Positions 1 to 7,375 of a stretch of DNA of 19,792 nucleotides are shown one piece after another. The translations under genes were made by a program, and so were the position numbers. The stretch covers positions 1-19,792 of the forward strand of contig CAKPEF010000022.1 of assembly GCA_934149305.1 (NCBI GenBank), in the 5' to 3' direction. Numbering within the stretch: position 1 is the first letter of the stretch; each line of letters starts with the position of its first letter. The stretch comes from an uncultured Clostridia bacterium (GTDB taxonomy: Bacteria; Bacillota; Clostridia; TANB77; UBA1234). The notes under the pieces are model-generated. The model had not been told where the DNA came from. It searched no databases and saw only the letters and a list, made by a program, of their open reading frames with translations.

Positions 1-259
1 TTGTGGCAACTTTAAATTTGATTTATACAGTTTGTTTTGTATTTATACATATATTAAAATTTTGGGCAAATATTATTGCTTGTTATGGAGCACGCTGTGC
101 TCCGCTACATTTATTTTGTGGCAACTTTAAATTTGATTTATACAGTTTGTTTTGTATTTATACATATATTAAAATTTTGGGCAAATATTATTACTTGTTA
201 TGGAGCACGCTGTGCTCCGCTACATTTATTTTGTGGCAATTTTAAATTTGATTTATACA
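1..259. repeat. 115-bp tandem direct repeat, two full copies plus partial third
   Basis: Copy 1 (1-115) and copy 2 (116-230) differ at one base (G at 78, A at 193). A third copy starts at 231 and loses clear similarity after about 259. Each full copy carries a perfect 7-bp inverted repeat, GGAGCAC-GCT-GTGCTCC (87-103 and 202-218). Copy 1 begins at the first base of the window, so the array may continue leftward. The short open frames across it are created by the repeat itself, and I see no gene here. A related motif recurs near the right end of the window. It could be an interspersed noncoding element or a slippage expansion. Confidence 0.95.
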
Positions 260-393
260 TTTTAATTTTGTTTATATTTTTATGTGATTTTTGTTTGTAA
301 AAGTGAATTTAGAAATATATTATAACTGTTTATTGGGCATGGTTAAGAACCTCTTACATATTATGTTTTTGTTTCTATTTATTTATACGAATT

Positions 394-421
394 TTGCTTT
401 TTAATGTGGTTAAGATATGTT
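394..421 (+). promoter_or_regulatory. weak candidate sigma-A promoter for the vanW-like gene
   Basis: TTGCTT (394-399) and TATGTT (416-421) are separated by 16 bp, just before the ribosome binding site AGAGGTGA (423-430). If used, the leader would be almost nil, which makes this weak. The rest of 260-436 is AT-rich noncoding DNA in which I see nothing else. Confidence 0.2.
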
Positions 422-436
422 TAGAGGTGATTATAT

Positions 437-1166
437 ATGTTTTTTAAATTAGTTATAATTGCTCTATTTTCAATTATTCTTACAGGCTGCAATAATAACA
501 ACACTGCCGATATAACTCCTCCTTCTTCTGACTATAGTAGATTAAATTATACTGACAATACTAATTATTCTGTTAATAGAGAGAATTCAAGTTATGACAA
601 TAATTCAGGCGATAAAAATGTTGTCGATGATATTAAAAAAGATATTTATGGAAATCCTAACGATGTTTATTTAAAAAATGTACCACAAGATGAAAATACA
701 TCTGATAATAAAAAACTTTTAAAGACTTACACCTCTCCTATTTTGACAAAAGATCCTAATAGGTATCATAACATTACTTTAGTGCGTGACAAATTGAATG
801 GTTATGTTTTAAAAAACGGTGAGACTTTTTCTTTTAATGAAATTTGTCGGTCCTTTTGGCAAAGATAGTGGTTTTAAAAAGGCTAATATATTATTAAGTG
901 ATGGTAGCAGTGCAAAGGGTTATGGTGGTGGCGTATGTCAATTAAGTGGCACACTTTATAATGCTGTTAAAGACTTAAATATTGATATTACAGAAAGACA
1001 TCATCATAGTGCACCAGTTGCATATCTTCCTAAAAATGAAGATGCCACTGTTAGTTTAAGAAGCAATCTTGACTTTAAATTTAAAAATACTAGTGGAAAA
1101 GATTTAGAATTCAAATCAGAATCGACAAATAAATCTTTAACTGTTTCGGTTTATGAATTAGACTAA
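437..1166 (+). pseudogene. VanW-like domain lipoprotein gene, interrupted by a one-base frameshift
   Basis: The first frame (437-868) starts after the ribosome binding site AGAGGTGA. It encodes a lipoprotein signal with the lipobox LTGC at Cys18, then an Asn/Asp/Ser-rich linker, then the start of a VanW domain (NGETFSFNE). The +1 frame continues the same domain to 1166, with VGPFGKDSGF, GGGVCQLSGTLYNA and ERHHHSAPVAYLP, all typical VanW-family motifs. The frames join if one T is removed from the TTT at 843-845. Together they would make a secreted lipid-anchored protein of about 242 residues. VanW-family proteins occur in many Firmicutes, including near some vancomycin-resistance clusters, but their biochemical role is unsettled. 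No other resistance gene is nearby. The frameshift may be a real mutation or a sequencing error in this short run. Confidence 0.85.
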
Positions 1167-1200
1167 AATGAATTTGAGGTTTTTATTTAGGCATAATTTA

Positions 1201-1228
1201 AGGCGTAGTTTCAAACTACGCCCTTTTT
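1201..1228. terminator. bidirectional rho-independent terminator
   Basis: GGCGTAGTTT and AAACTACGCC (1202-1222) form a perfect stem, followed on the + strand by C and TTTTT (1224-1228). It sits between two converging units, the vanW-like gene (+) and the end of the pilus-like operon (-). The minus-strand side has only a weak T-rich tail. Confidence 0.85.
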
Positions 1229-1257
1229 AATACTTCCATTATTTAAGAATAATAATC

Positions 1258-2505
1258 TTACGGTCTACACTTAGGACACGGATAATATCCTGCCTTAGCA
1301 GCACTTATTTTTGATAAAAATGCATCTACATTTTTAGGTTCACCGGCTGTGTCATATTTAGTACCGTCGATTAAATCTTGACAATCTTTTTTATGATAAT
1401 ATATTCCGCTCCCATCAGTTAATGCATAATAACGTTCTGCTCTAACAATTCTTGCTGAACCTAAAGCATAGTTATTATAATATGAGTCTGTGCCTACGGG
1501 TATTCCTTGAATAAATGCCATTATTGAAATATCATCTATTGAGTTTATCCACTCAGAATCTTTTATCTCTGGTAAATAAAAGTCATATGTTACTCCCATC
1601 ATATCTGCATATCTGTTATGCTTATTCATTTTTTCGTTTAATGTACTTGTTATAAGACTTATTATAACTTCTCTTCTTTTTATATTAAATTCGCTAACAT
1701 CATCATCAAGTGTTGGTGTGTTATGTGCTGCATCATTATATATATCTGAATAATCTCTTGTCATTGGCACACTATTCGTATCAGTAGACATTGTTGTTAA
1801 ATAACTTGGCAATGGAAATGTAATTCCTGAACCGGCAGAAGCCTTTGTTAATCCGTACATGATCAAAGACATATCTGTTGTTAGTTGCGGTAAAGCTTCT
1901 AGTGTAAGATCACCTAATATGCCACTTATTTCAACATACTCATCTTTTGCTTGGTCTATATATTCTTTTTTGAATTCTCCTTTATATAACACTCCATTTG
2001 GTGCATATAGCTCTATATAATTGCCTAGTGTGAAGTGAATTATATAATCAGGATAGTCTGGGTCTCTATATACATATGGTATTTTCGATGATAAAACATA
2101 CTCTGCTGTTCCGCTAGATGTTTCTTCAATAGAATATACATAAAAACCATCATATGCCACAACTATAACAGCTGGAACATATACGCTAAAATAATTAGAA
2201 TTAAGCTTATTGTCTTTAGTAAATGGTAAATTGTAATTTAAAGAAAGCGTATTAAAAAATGTGTTTATTGCCTCTCTCGCAAGCGGTTGTGTCAAATTAA
2301 TCATTTGATCACCATATAAGTTGTAAAACTCATTATTCAAATCAATTAATGTACTTACTGCATCAACTGTTGCCGCATCAATTGCGTTATTTATTCTTGT
2401 TTCGTCATTTAATGTATCTATTTTTTGATTTATAGTATTCTTACAAACAATTGAAAAAGGAAGTATAATTATTATAAAAATTATTGCGTAATGTTGAATT
2501 TTCAT
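1258..2505 (-). CDS. large pilus-operon surface protein with C-terminal His/Cys putative zinc site
   Basis: Last gene of the operon, 415 residues, starting at an ATG after AAGGAGG. Residues 5-22 form one hydrophobic segment, after which the chain is predicted to be extracellular. The layout resembles TadE/TadF-type minor pilins, but this protein is much longer than those usual small pseudopilins. The extreme C-terminus has YYHKKDC (His371, Cys375) and then AAKAGYYPCPKC (Cys410, Cys413). This H-x3-C plus GYxPCxxC pattern matches the small Ada-like metal-binding tail seen at the ends of various secreted nucleases and metallo-beta-lactamase-fold proteins, so zinc binding is likely by inference. 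Being the largest and most distal pilin-like product, it is a candidate tip or adhesive subunit. I do not recognise the central region (about 60-340). Function is inferred from context only. Confidence 0.75.
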   Translation of the reverse strand: MKIQHYAIIFIIIILPFSIVCKNTINQKIDTLNDETRINNAIDAATVDAVSTLIDLNNEFYNLYGDQMINLTQPLAREAINTFFNTLSLNYNLPFTKDNKLNSNYFSVYVPAVIVVAYDGFYVYSIEETSSGTAEYVLSSKIPYVYRDPDYPDYIIHFTLGNYIELYAPNGVLYKGEFKKEYIDQAKDEYVEISGILGDLTLEALPQLTTDMSLIMYGLTKASAGSGITFPLPSYLTTMSTDTNSVPMTRDYSDIYNDAAHNTPTLDDDVSEFNIKRREVIISLITSTLNEKMNKHNRYADMMGVTYDFYLPEIKDSEWINSIDDISIMAFIQGIPVGTDSYYNNYALGSARIVRAERYYALTDGSGIYYHKKDCQDLIDGTKYDTAGEPKNVDAFLSKISAAKAGYYPCPKCRP

Positions 2506-2535
2506 AATAAATACACCTCCTTAAAAATAAATGCC

Positions 2536-3042
2536 TTATCTCTTATATTCATTCTTAATTTGACCTCCATAAGGAACACCAATTTTAAACGTTTCCATTA
2601 AAGTACCATACAAGTTTTCTTTAATAACAGTAGCCTGCGTCTTATTAGTATTTTTTACTGAAATGTAAAAATAATCTCCCTCATCAAATGTTGTATATTC
2701 TCCACTTGTATCTAGTGTGTTTAATATTTCATTAGTATAATGATTTAAGTATACAAGCTCATATGTACCTGGAGTCGTACCAGGAATGGCAACAGCCTCC
2801 CTATGTTCCAACTGTATTTTGAATTTATTACCAGTAGCATTTAACACCGTTACCAAAGAATTATACATGCTATCAGTAAGTCTACCTGTATTTCTAACAG
2901 CATCTACAGTGTCCACTACAGCAGTATAAGCTGCTATATATGATAAATCATCTTGTCTCTCCCATGTATCAAGCATTGGAAACAAAAACATTATAATTGC
3001 TGCTACTATTGTAGCAAATATTACGCTAAGTGAATCTCCCAT
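2536..3042 (-). CDS. minor pilin-like membrane protein
   Basis: I chose the ATG at 3042 (168 residues) over an upstream GTG at 3051 because the likely ribosome binding site AAAGG is about 8 bases before the ATG. The protein has a very short N-terminus (MGDSLS), one hydrophobic helix (about residues 4-22, ending in FPMLDTWERQDD), and a predicted outer domain of about 145 residues. The single helix placed almost at residue 1, followed by an amphipathic acidic stretch, is the shape of type IV or Tad pseudopilins. It lies between a pilin-like paralogue (19 bases upstream) and the large terminal protein (30 bases downstream). It lacks the SKAL leader motif of its upstream relatives. The exact family is not recognised. 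Confidence 0.72.
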   Translation of the reverse strand: MGDSLSVIFATIVAAIIMFLFPMLDTWERQDDLSYIAAYTAVVDTVDAVRNTGRLTDSMYNSLVTVLNATGNKFKIQLEHREAVAIPGTTPGTYELVYLNHYTNEILNTLDTSGEYTTFDEGDYFYISVKNTNKTQATVIKENLYGTLMETFKIGVPYGGQIKNEYKR

Positions 3043-3061
3043 ATATAACACCTTTCTTTCT

Positions 3062-3538
3062 TTAATTTTTTACATACAAAAGTGTATTGCCTTTATTTTG
3101 CAAAGAGTATGTTCTATTACTACCTGTTGATAAGCCTAAATCACTATATAAAATATCTCTTAAATTCATACTATTAAAATCATAAGTTGAATCCATTCCG
3201 CCTTGAATTCTAACTATTTTTTCATTTATTCCATCATATGTGTAAGAAATAATCTCTGCGGAATTTTTTATCTTTACCTCTGCTGTAACATCATTATTTT
3301 CATATTCGGATTTTAAATCTAGAATGGCCATTAAGATTTCTTCGGGATTTACTTTCCTTGTTGTACCTAAATCTTCAGTTCCAATAATCGCATCTCCCCT
3401 ATTTGAGCCCTCATCACCTATAAAAATCTGCTCGGCAGAATTTGTGAGGTTGCTATACAAATATATGGACACTGAAGCTGCAAGTACAAACATCAACACT
3501 TGTGCAACCATTACAATTGCTTTTCCAACATCATCCAT
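3062..3538 (-). CDS. minor pilin-like protein with GKAIVM leader
   Basis: 158 residues. The N-terminus MDDVGKAIVMVAQVLMF resembles the leader of the three upstream pilin-like proteins (Lys6-Ala7 then a hydrophobic residue and Met10). It runs straight into a hydrophobic helix (about 7-30) ending SIYLYSN, as in the duplicated pilins. The remaining 125 or so residues are predicted to be extracellular, with a charged central stretch and no cysteines. A GGAGGG ribosome binding site lies about 12 bases before the ATG, which is slightly long. I infer a minor pilin or initiating subunit. Confidence 0.75.
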   Translation of the reverse strand: MDDVGKAIVMVAQVLMFVLAASVSIYLYSNLTNSAEQIFIGDEGSNRGDAIIGTEDLGTTRKVNPEEILMAILDLKSEYENNDVTAEVKIKNSAEIISYTYDGINEKIVRIQGGMDSTYDFNSMNLRDILYSDLGLSTGSNRTYSLQNKGNTLLYVKN

Positions 3539-3561
3539 ACTAAGTTCACTCCCTCCGTTTT

Positions 3562-3963
3562 TTAATAAGTGCCTACAGTAATTCTATAAACCTTTCCATT
3601 GGTATCATATTCAATAGAATACGAACACTCTTTTAAATAATCTTGCTCATTTCTTATCGATGCATACCCCGCAGAATTTAATGTTATTTTGCTATCAAAC
3701 CCAACAAGGTTTTCAGTGCCTATTTCATCATCTATTGCTCTATTATAAATATTTATAACATCTATTCCTCTTATTCTGCCCTCTCTAGTTTCATATGATT
3801 GATAAAATCTATTGAAACTTTCAATTTGTGAAATTGAGAGCATTTGCTCAGAAGTCGTGGCATAATCTCTATAACTAGTATAAGTATATAATGCTAACGA
3901 AATCACTGCTAAAGCAATCAGAACTGCTCCCGACATTAAAAGTGCTTTTGATGCATTCTCCAT
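3562..3963 (-). CDS. pilin-like protein, third paralogue
   Basis: I chose the ATG at 3963 (133 residues, beginning MENASKALLMSGAVLIAL) because it lies 9 bases after AGGAGG. A GTG two codons upstream is too close to that site. The first 30 residues closely match the duplicated pilins (NASKAL-x-M, then a small-residue-rich hydrophobic helix and a Tyr-rich end). Beyond that only a short block aligns: a G-x-DV motif at about residue 70 and a Tyr-rich C-terminal strand. It probably packs into the same helical filament core as a minor pilin or second major subunit. It follows a strong hairpin (4008-4041) that may lower its expression relative to the two upstream genes. Confidence 0.78.
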   Translation of the reverse strand: MENASKALLMSGAVLIALAVISLALYTYTSYRDYATTSEQMLSISQIESFNRFYQSYETREGRIRGIDVINIYNRAIDDEIGTENLVGFDSKITLNSAGYASIRNEQDYLKECSYSIEYDTNGKVYRITVGTY

Positions 3964-4007
3964 ATACACATGCCTCCTTGTTTAAGTGCTAGTAATAAAA
4001 TAATGTC

Positions 4008-4041
4008 CACAGAAATCTAAGAAAATTCTTAGATTTCTGTG
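4008..4041 (-). terminator. strong intercistronic hairpin, possible partial terminator after the pilin pair
   Basis: CACAGAAATCTAAG (4008-4021) pairs perfectly with CTTAGATTTCTGTG (4028-4041). The loop can close by two more A-T pairs, for about 16 bp in all. On the minus strand the stem is followed by an AT-rich tail (ATTATTTTATTA) rather than a clean T run. It may therefore stop only part of the transcription, or protect the 3' end of an abundant pilin mRNA. Its place directly after the two major-pilin candidates fits either role. Confidence 0.65.
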
Positions 4042-4057
4042 ATACATATAAATCTTA

Positions 4058-4486
4058 TTATTTCTCCACTATCGTGATTTTTTCTAAATAACCATATCGG
4101 CTATTATATGTTGTCATTTCAACTTTATAATAAGACCTATCATGTATTTTATTTGCAAGTGTTGCTGTGTCACCAGAAGTATTAGTAGAACCGCCTGTGG
4201 TTTCTTTATATGTTAAAACCATGTCTATCTTACTCGGCCAAATTTCATTAGCATTAAATGTACCAACTGCTCTTATCAAACTTTTTACATCTGGTCCCTT
4301 TACATTAGTGCCAGCATATTCCTCAAACTTTGAATTTTGTGTCTCAACTTTTGTCGCATCCATATACGCAGTTGAATCTCCAACCGAATTTGCTGCTGAT
4401 TGATACAAATAAACTCCTAAACTTACTAATGCAACTGCTATTAGTATAGCACCTGCCATGATTAATGCTTTTGACGCATTATCCAT
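4058..4486 (-). CDS. major pilin-like protein, copy 2 of a tandem duplication
   Basis: 142 residues. Residues 1-82 are nearly identical to the product of the gene just upstream: leader MDNASKAL, hydrophobic Ala/Gly-rich helix (about 7-30), an amphipathic stretch with DATKVETQN, and a KGPDVKSLIRAVGTFNAN block. The segment at about 83-115 differs in both sequence and length (Gly/Thr/Ser-rich here), and the C-terminus is again shared (DRxYYKVxMTxYxxxYGYL). This is the structure of a duplicated pilin with a variable exposed loop between conserved framework parts. It is 19 bases after its twin, with GGTGA 6 bases before the ATG. Pilin identity rests on N-terminal architecture and operon context, not on a recognised family. 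Confidence 0.8.
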   Translation of the reverse strand: MDNASKALIMAGAILIAVALVSLGVYLYQSAANSVGDSTAYMDATKVETQNSKFEEYAGTNVKGPDVKSLIRAVGTFNANEIWPSKIDMVLTYKETTGGSTNTSGDTATLANKIHDRSYYKVEMTTYNSRYGYLEKITIVEK

Positions 4487-4505
4487 TAAAAATCACCATC
4501 TCTTT

Positions 4506-4901
4506 CTACTCCTCAATTTTAATCTTTTTTAAATATCCATAAGTTCCATCATATCCTGTCATAGTAACTTTATAATATTTTCTATCATCAATACTATTAG
4601 CTATGTCACTTGTTGATCCTATAACAACACCCTCAAATGTTATATCATCTGGCCAAATATCATTTGCGTTAAATGTACCAACTGCTCTTATCAAACTTTT
4701 TACATCTGGACCCTTTACACGATCACCAGCATATTTCTCAAATTTTGCATTTTGTGTTTCTACTTTTGTCGCATCCATATACGCAGTTGAATCTCCAACT
4801 GAATTTGCTGCTGATTGATACAAATAAACTCCTAAACTTACTAATGCAACTGCTATTAGTATAGCACCTGCCATGATTAATGCTTTTGATGCATTATCCA
4901 T
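4506..4901 (-). CDS. major pilin-like protein, copy 1 of a tandem duplication
   Basis: 131 residues, first small gene after the TadBC-like platform gene. It shares the N-terminal 82 residues almost exactly with the next gene. Its central loop (about 83-104) is shorter and unrelated, and the C-terminal Tyr-rich strand is conserved. Residues 7-30 form one small-residue-rich hydrophobic helix starting directly after Lys6, with no classical signal peptide and no cysteines. Such an N-terminal helix is how Tad and type IV pilins pack into filaments. No clear GxxxxE prepilin cleavage site is visible, so any processing would differ from classical pilins. It has AAAGGGTGA before the ATG. Confidence 0.8.
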   Translation of the reverse strand: MDNASKALIMAGAILIAVALVSLGVYLYQSAANSVGDSTAYMDATKVETQNAKFEKYAGDRVKGPDVKSLIRAVGTFNANDIWPDDITFEGVVIGSTSDIANSIDDRKYYKVTMTGYDGTYGYLKKIKIEE

Positions 4902-4950
4902 AAAAAATCACCCTTTCTTTATATAAATAAATATTGAAATCATTTTGCGT

Positions 4951-4977
4951 TCTTTAATGTTTTAGCTACATTAAAGA
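4951..4977 (-). promoter_or_regulatory. hairpin overlapping the stop codon of the platform gene
   Basis: TCTTTAATGT (4951-4960) and ACATTAAAGA (4968-4977) form a perfect 10-bp stem with a 7-base loop. The TAG stop of the upstream gene (4966-4968) lies in the loop and stem edge. No T run follows on the minus strand, so this is more likely an mRNA processing or stability element before the pilin genes than a terminator. Confidence 0.5.
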
Positions 4978-7308
4978 CCCCATATCTGTAAAGTAACTGC
5001 CCATATCACCAATACTTGCTATCATTAGTGGCAATATCAAATACCCTACAAATAATATTACCATCGGCGCAAAACCAAGTACTTTACCTATTTTTGCTTT
5101 TCTGTTTATTAGTCTCTCGTTTGATTCTTTTCTTTTTTCTTGAAAGAAGTTTCTTTCACTTTCAAGTTCATCAAATGCATCTGTTATTTTTACATTTTCT
5201 ACAGCTGCTTGTAAACTTTCAACTATTCTTACAAACGGTTTAAATGGAGCATCATCTTTTAGTTCTTCTAGCGCTTCGTATGCACCTGCCTCATAGTTGT
5301 TTAAACATTTTGTAAGTGGCTCTTTAAATATATTTGAGAACCTTGCGAGCCATTCTAGCATATATTCTACTGATACTCTCTCTATATACATAAGCATTAG
5401 TATTATTGTTTGGAACTGCATTACTTCATCTTCCATCTCCATATATCTCATTCTCTTTTGGAATTTTAATAAGAAGATTGGACCATAATACATAAACCAA
5501 CCAATAAATATTGCTATTGCAAGTTCATACCAAGAAAATACTTCACTTGTCAAAACCACTAATTTGCCATATATTCTTTCTGCAGCGCTTGATGCCTGTT
5601 CTACTGTTAATGGAACATTATACACTTGAATAAGTGATTTTTTAATAATTGCCCTCGTTATAACATTAGAATCTTGTTGTTTCACATTGTTTAAAATTGC
5701 CTCTGTTAAAGCATTAGAAAATCCTTCTCTAGGTAATTCAATCTTTGATTCAATTATTGCATACTGTATTTCTGTTTTTCTTGTTTCTGCCGGATTTTTC
5801 AATTCTTTATATACTCTTTTAGCATACTTGTCGGCTAGCCCATCATCTAATGGTGTTTCACTAAGTCTAATCATTTCATCTGTTATAATTTGTATAGCTT
5901 TATCTTGAGGTTTCGTTCTAACTGCATCTAACAATTTGTTATCATTTAAAAATACATTTATAAAGAATCTATCAAATGCCGTTGTACCATTAGCTTTTAA
6001 TGTATCTGATTCAGACATTTGCCCTAATGCAGCATTTTCATTTGTCGCAGAATACATTACTTGAGTAATTGCTAATTTATGCATCTGCATTATTACAACA
6101 ATTGCAACAGCAAAACCAACTAATGAACATACAACTCTGTTTACATATAACCATTCAATTTTTAAACTAGATGCCGTTTCCTTTAATAAGTTTTTTATGT
6201 TTGCATATTTGCTTGATGTTACACCTGGCATTAAGCTGTCTATTATTCGCTCCATTACTGGAAGTCTATATACTCTTTCTTGCCATTTCTCTGCATTAGA
6301 AGTATATACTGCTTTTGGCTTTGCGTCGTTATCTTTTATTCTTGTTAATAATGCATAAGATAAAAATATTGTAACAAGTAATAATATCTGCATTAAAAAT
6401 CCAAGTTTTCCATCATAAAAATCAACTGTTGCATTAAAAGAATTCATCGCCCAACTTGCAAGTGGCTTTATTGCCAATATCGGAAGTACTGCAATATATG
6501 TTAAGCTCTTAAACAAATAATCTAACTTATCTCTTTTTAACACTTCCATCTGTAATTCTTGTGTTATATTATTTAAGTCTTTTAAATAAAGTGATGTTCC
6601 ATCTACTTTTCTGTCACCAAATTCTTTTGTTAAATACGATACACCTGCAAAAACTTTCAAGAATCTGTTTGGCGCTACATCGTAATATTTTTCTAATTCA
6701 ATCTCTGGGTCTGCCGAATTTAATATTTCGTATATTTTATTTATTTGTGTTGTAAGCTCATATTCTTCTAACAAAGAAGCATCATATATCGCCTCATCAA
6801 CCATGTTAGATGTATGGTATGCATGTCTAACCTCTGATAAGAAGTCAAGCTGTTGAACTAATAGTTTGTTTTCTACTCTGTTTACTCCACGTTCTGTCAT
6901 ATTTTCTATTACTATTAGGACACCGATTAAAGAAACTATTATCATAAATAAATCGTCTCTATTTATCCATGCAAGTATTATAGAAAATAGTAGCGCTAAA
7001 AATATATTTTTAAGGCCTATTTTAGCTGTATCTCTTCTTATCATGTACTCATCATCGTTATTTATAAGTTCTAGCCTTCTTCTAATTTTGTAAATATAAC
7101 GATTTATAAAAGGTATATCCACAAGTTTATTGTACATTTTTTGATAAAAAGCATCCAGTGTTTTTGAGCCTTCTGTTGCCATCATTCTTTGCAAAACCGC
7201 ACTTTGGTCATGAGACATACGCTTTCTTCTAACCATAAAAATTATTACAATGATAGCAAATATGACAAAAAAACTTAGCGCCATATATAGTAAAAATTTT
7301 GGATCCAT
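4966..7308 (-). CDS. TadB-TadC-like fused inner-membrane platform protein
   Basis: 780 residues, starting at an ATG after AAGGAGG. The protein looks like two type II secretion F-domain modules in one chain. The N-terminal half has a membrane helix at about 5-28, paired helices at about 103-140, a cytoplasmic helical region, and paired helices at about 270-335. The C-terminal half repeats this, with helices near 395-415 and 600-625, a cytoplasmic F-domain core at about 635-740 (acidic and rich in charged helices), and a terminal hairpin at about 748-775. In classical Tad systems TadB and TadC are separate proteins that form the platform driven by the CpaF/TadA ATPase, whose gene lies directly upstream here. 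It likely anchors pilin extraction and assembly. Sequence similarity to canonical TadB/C is low, so the assignment rests on topology and context. Confidence 0.8.
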   Translation of the reverse strand: MDPKFLLYMALSFFVIFAIIVIIFMVRRKRMSHDQSAVLQRMMATEGSKTLDAFYQKMYNKLVDIPFINRYIYKIRRRLELINNDDEYMIRRDTAKIGLKNIFLALLFSIILAWINRDDLFMIIVSLIGVLIVIENMTERGVNRVENKLLVQQLDFLSEVRHAYHTSNMVDEAIYDASLLEEYELTTQINKIYEILNSADPEIELEKYYDVAPNRFLKVFAGVSYLTKEFGDRKVDGTSLYLKDLNNITQELQMEVLKRDKLDYLFKSLTYIAVLPILAIKPLASWAMNSFNATVDFYDGKLGFLMQILLLVTIFLSYALLTRIKDNDAKPKAVYTSNAEKWQERVYRLPVMERIIDSLMPGVTSSKYANIKNLLKETASSLKIEWLYVNRVVCSLVGFAVAIVVIMQMHKLAITQVMYSATNENAALGQMSESDTLKANGTTAFDRFFINVFLNDNKLLDAVRTKPQDKAIQIITDEMIRLSETPLDDGLADKYAKRVYKELKNPAETRKTEIQYAIIESKIELPREGFSNALTEAILNNVKQQDSNVITRAIIKKSLIQVYNVPLTVEQASSAAERIYGKLVVLTSEVFSWYELAIAIFIGWFMYYGPIFLLKFQKRMRYMEMEDEVMQFQTIILMLMYIERVSVEYMLEWLARFSNIFKEPLTKCLNNYEAGAYEALEELKDDAPFKPFVRIVESLQAAVENVKITDAFDELESERNFFQEKRKESNERLINRKAKIGKVLGFAPMVILFVGYLILPLMIASIGDMGSYFTDMGSLM

Positions 7309-7333
7309 TTCTTCTCCTCCTTATCTCAAGATT

Positions 7334-7364
7334 TTCGTATGCACTTTATATAAGTGCATACGAA
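7334..7364 (-). promoter_or_regulatory. long perfect hairpin between the ATPase and platform genes
   Basis: TTCGTATGCACTT (7334-7346) and AAGTGCATACGAA (7352-7364) form a perfect 13-bp stem with a 5-base loop, in the 67-base gap between cistrons. The minus-strand exit is AAAATC with no T run, so it is not a standard terminator. It may be an RNase barrier or processing site setting different transcript levels upstream and downstream. Confidence 0.6.
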
Positions 7365-7375
7365 TTATATTATTC

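Noticed and set aside
1..259. Possible CRISPR array
   Set aside because: The units are contiguous 115-bp tandem copies with no variable spacers, and no cas gene is present.
3..300. Overlapping open frames of 74-80 codons at the left end
   Set aside because: They are produced by the 115-bp tandem repeat, have repeated content and no ribosome binding site.
437..1166. Vancomycin-resistance cluster
   Set aside because: Only a broken VanW-like gene is present, with no ligase, dehydrogenase or VanX/VanY-type partner adjacent.
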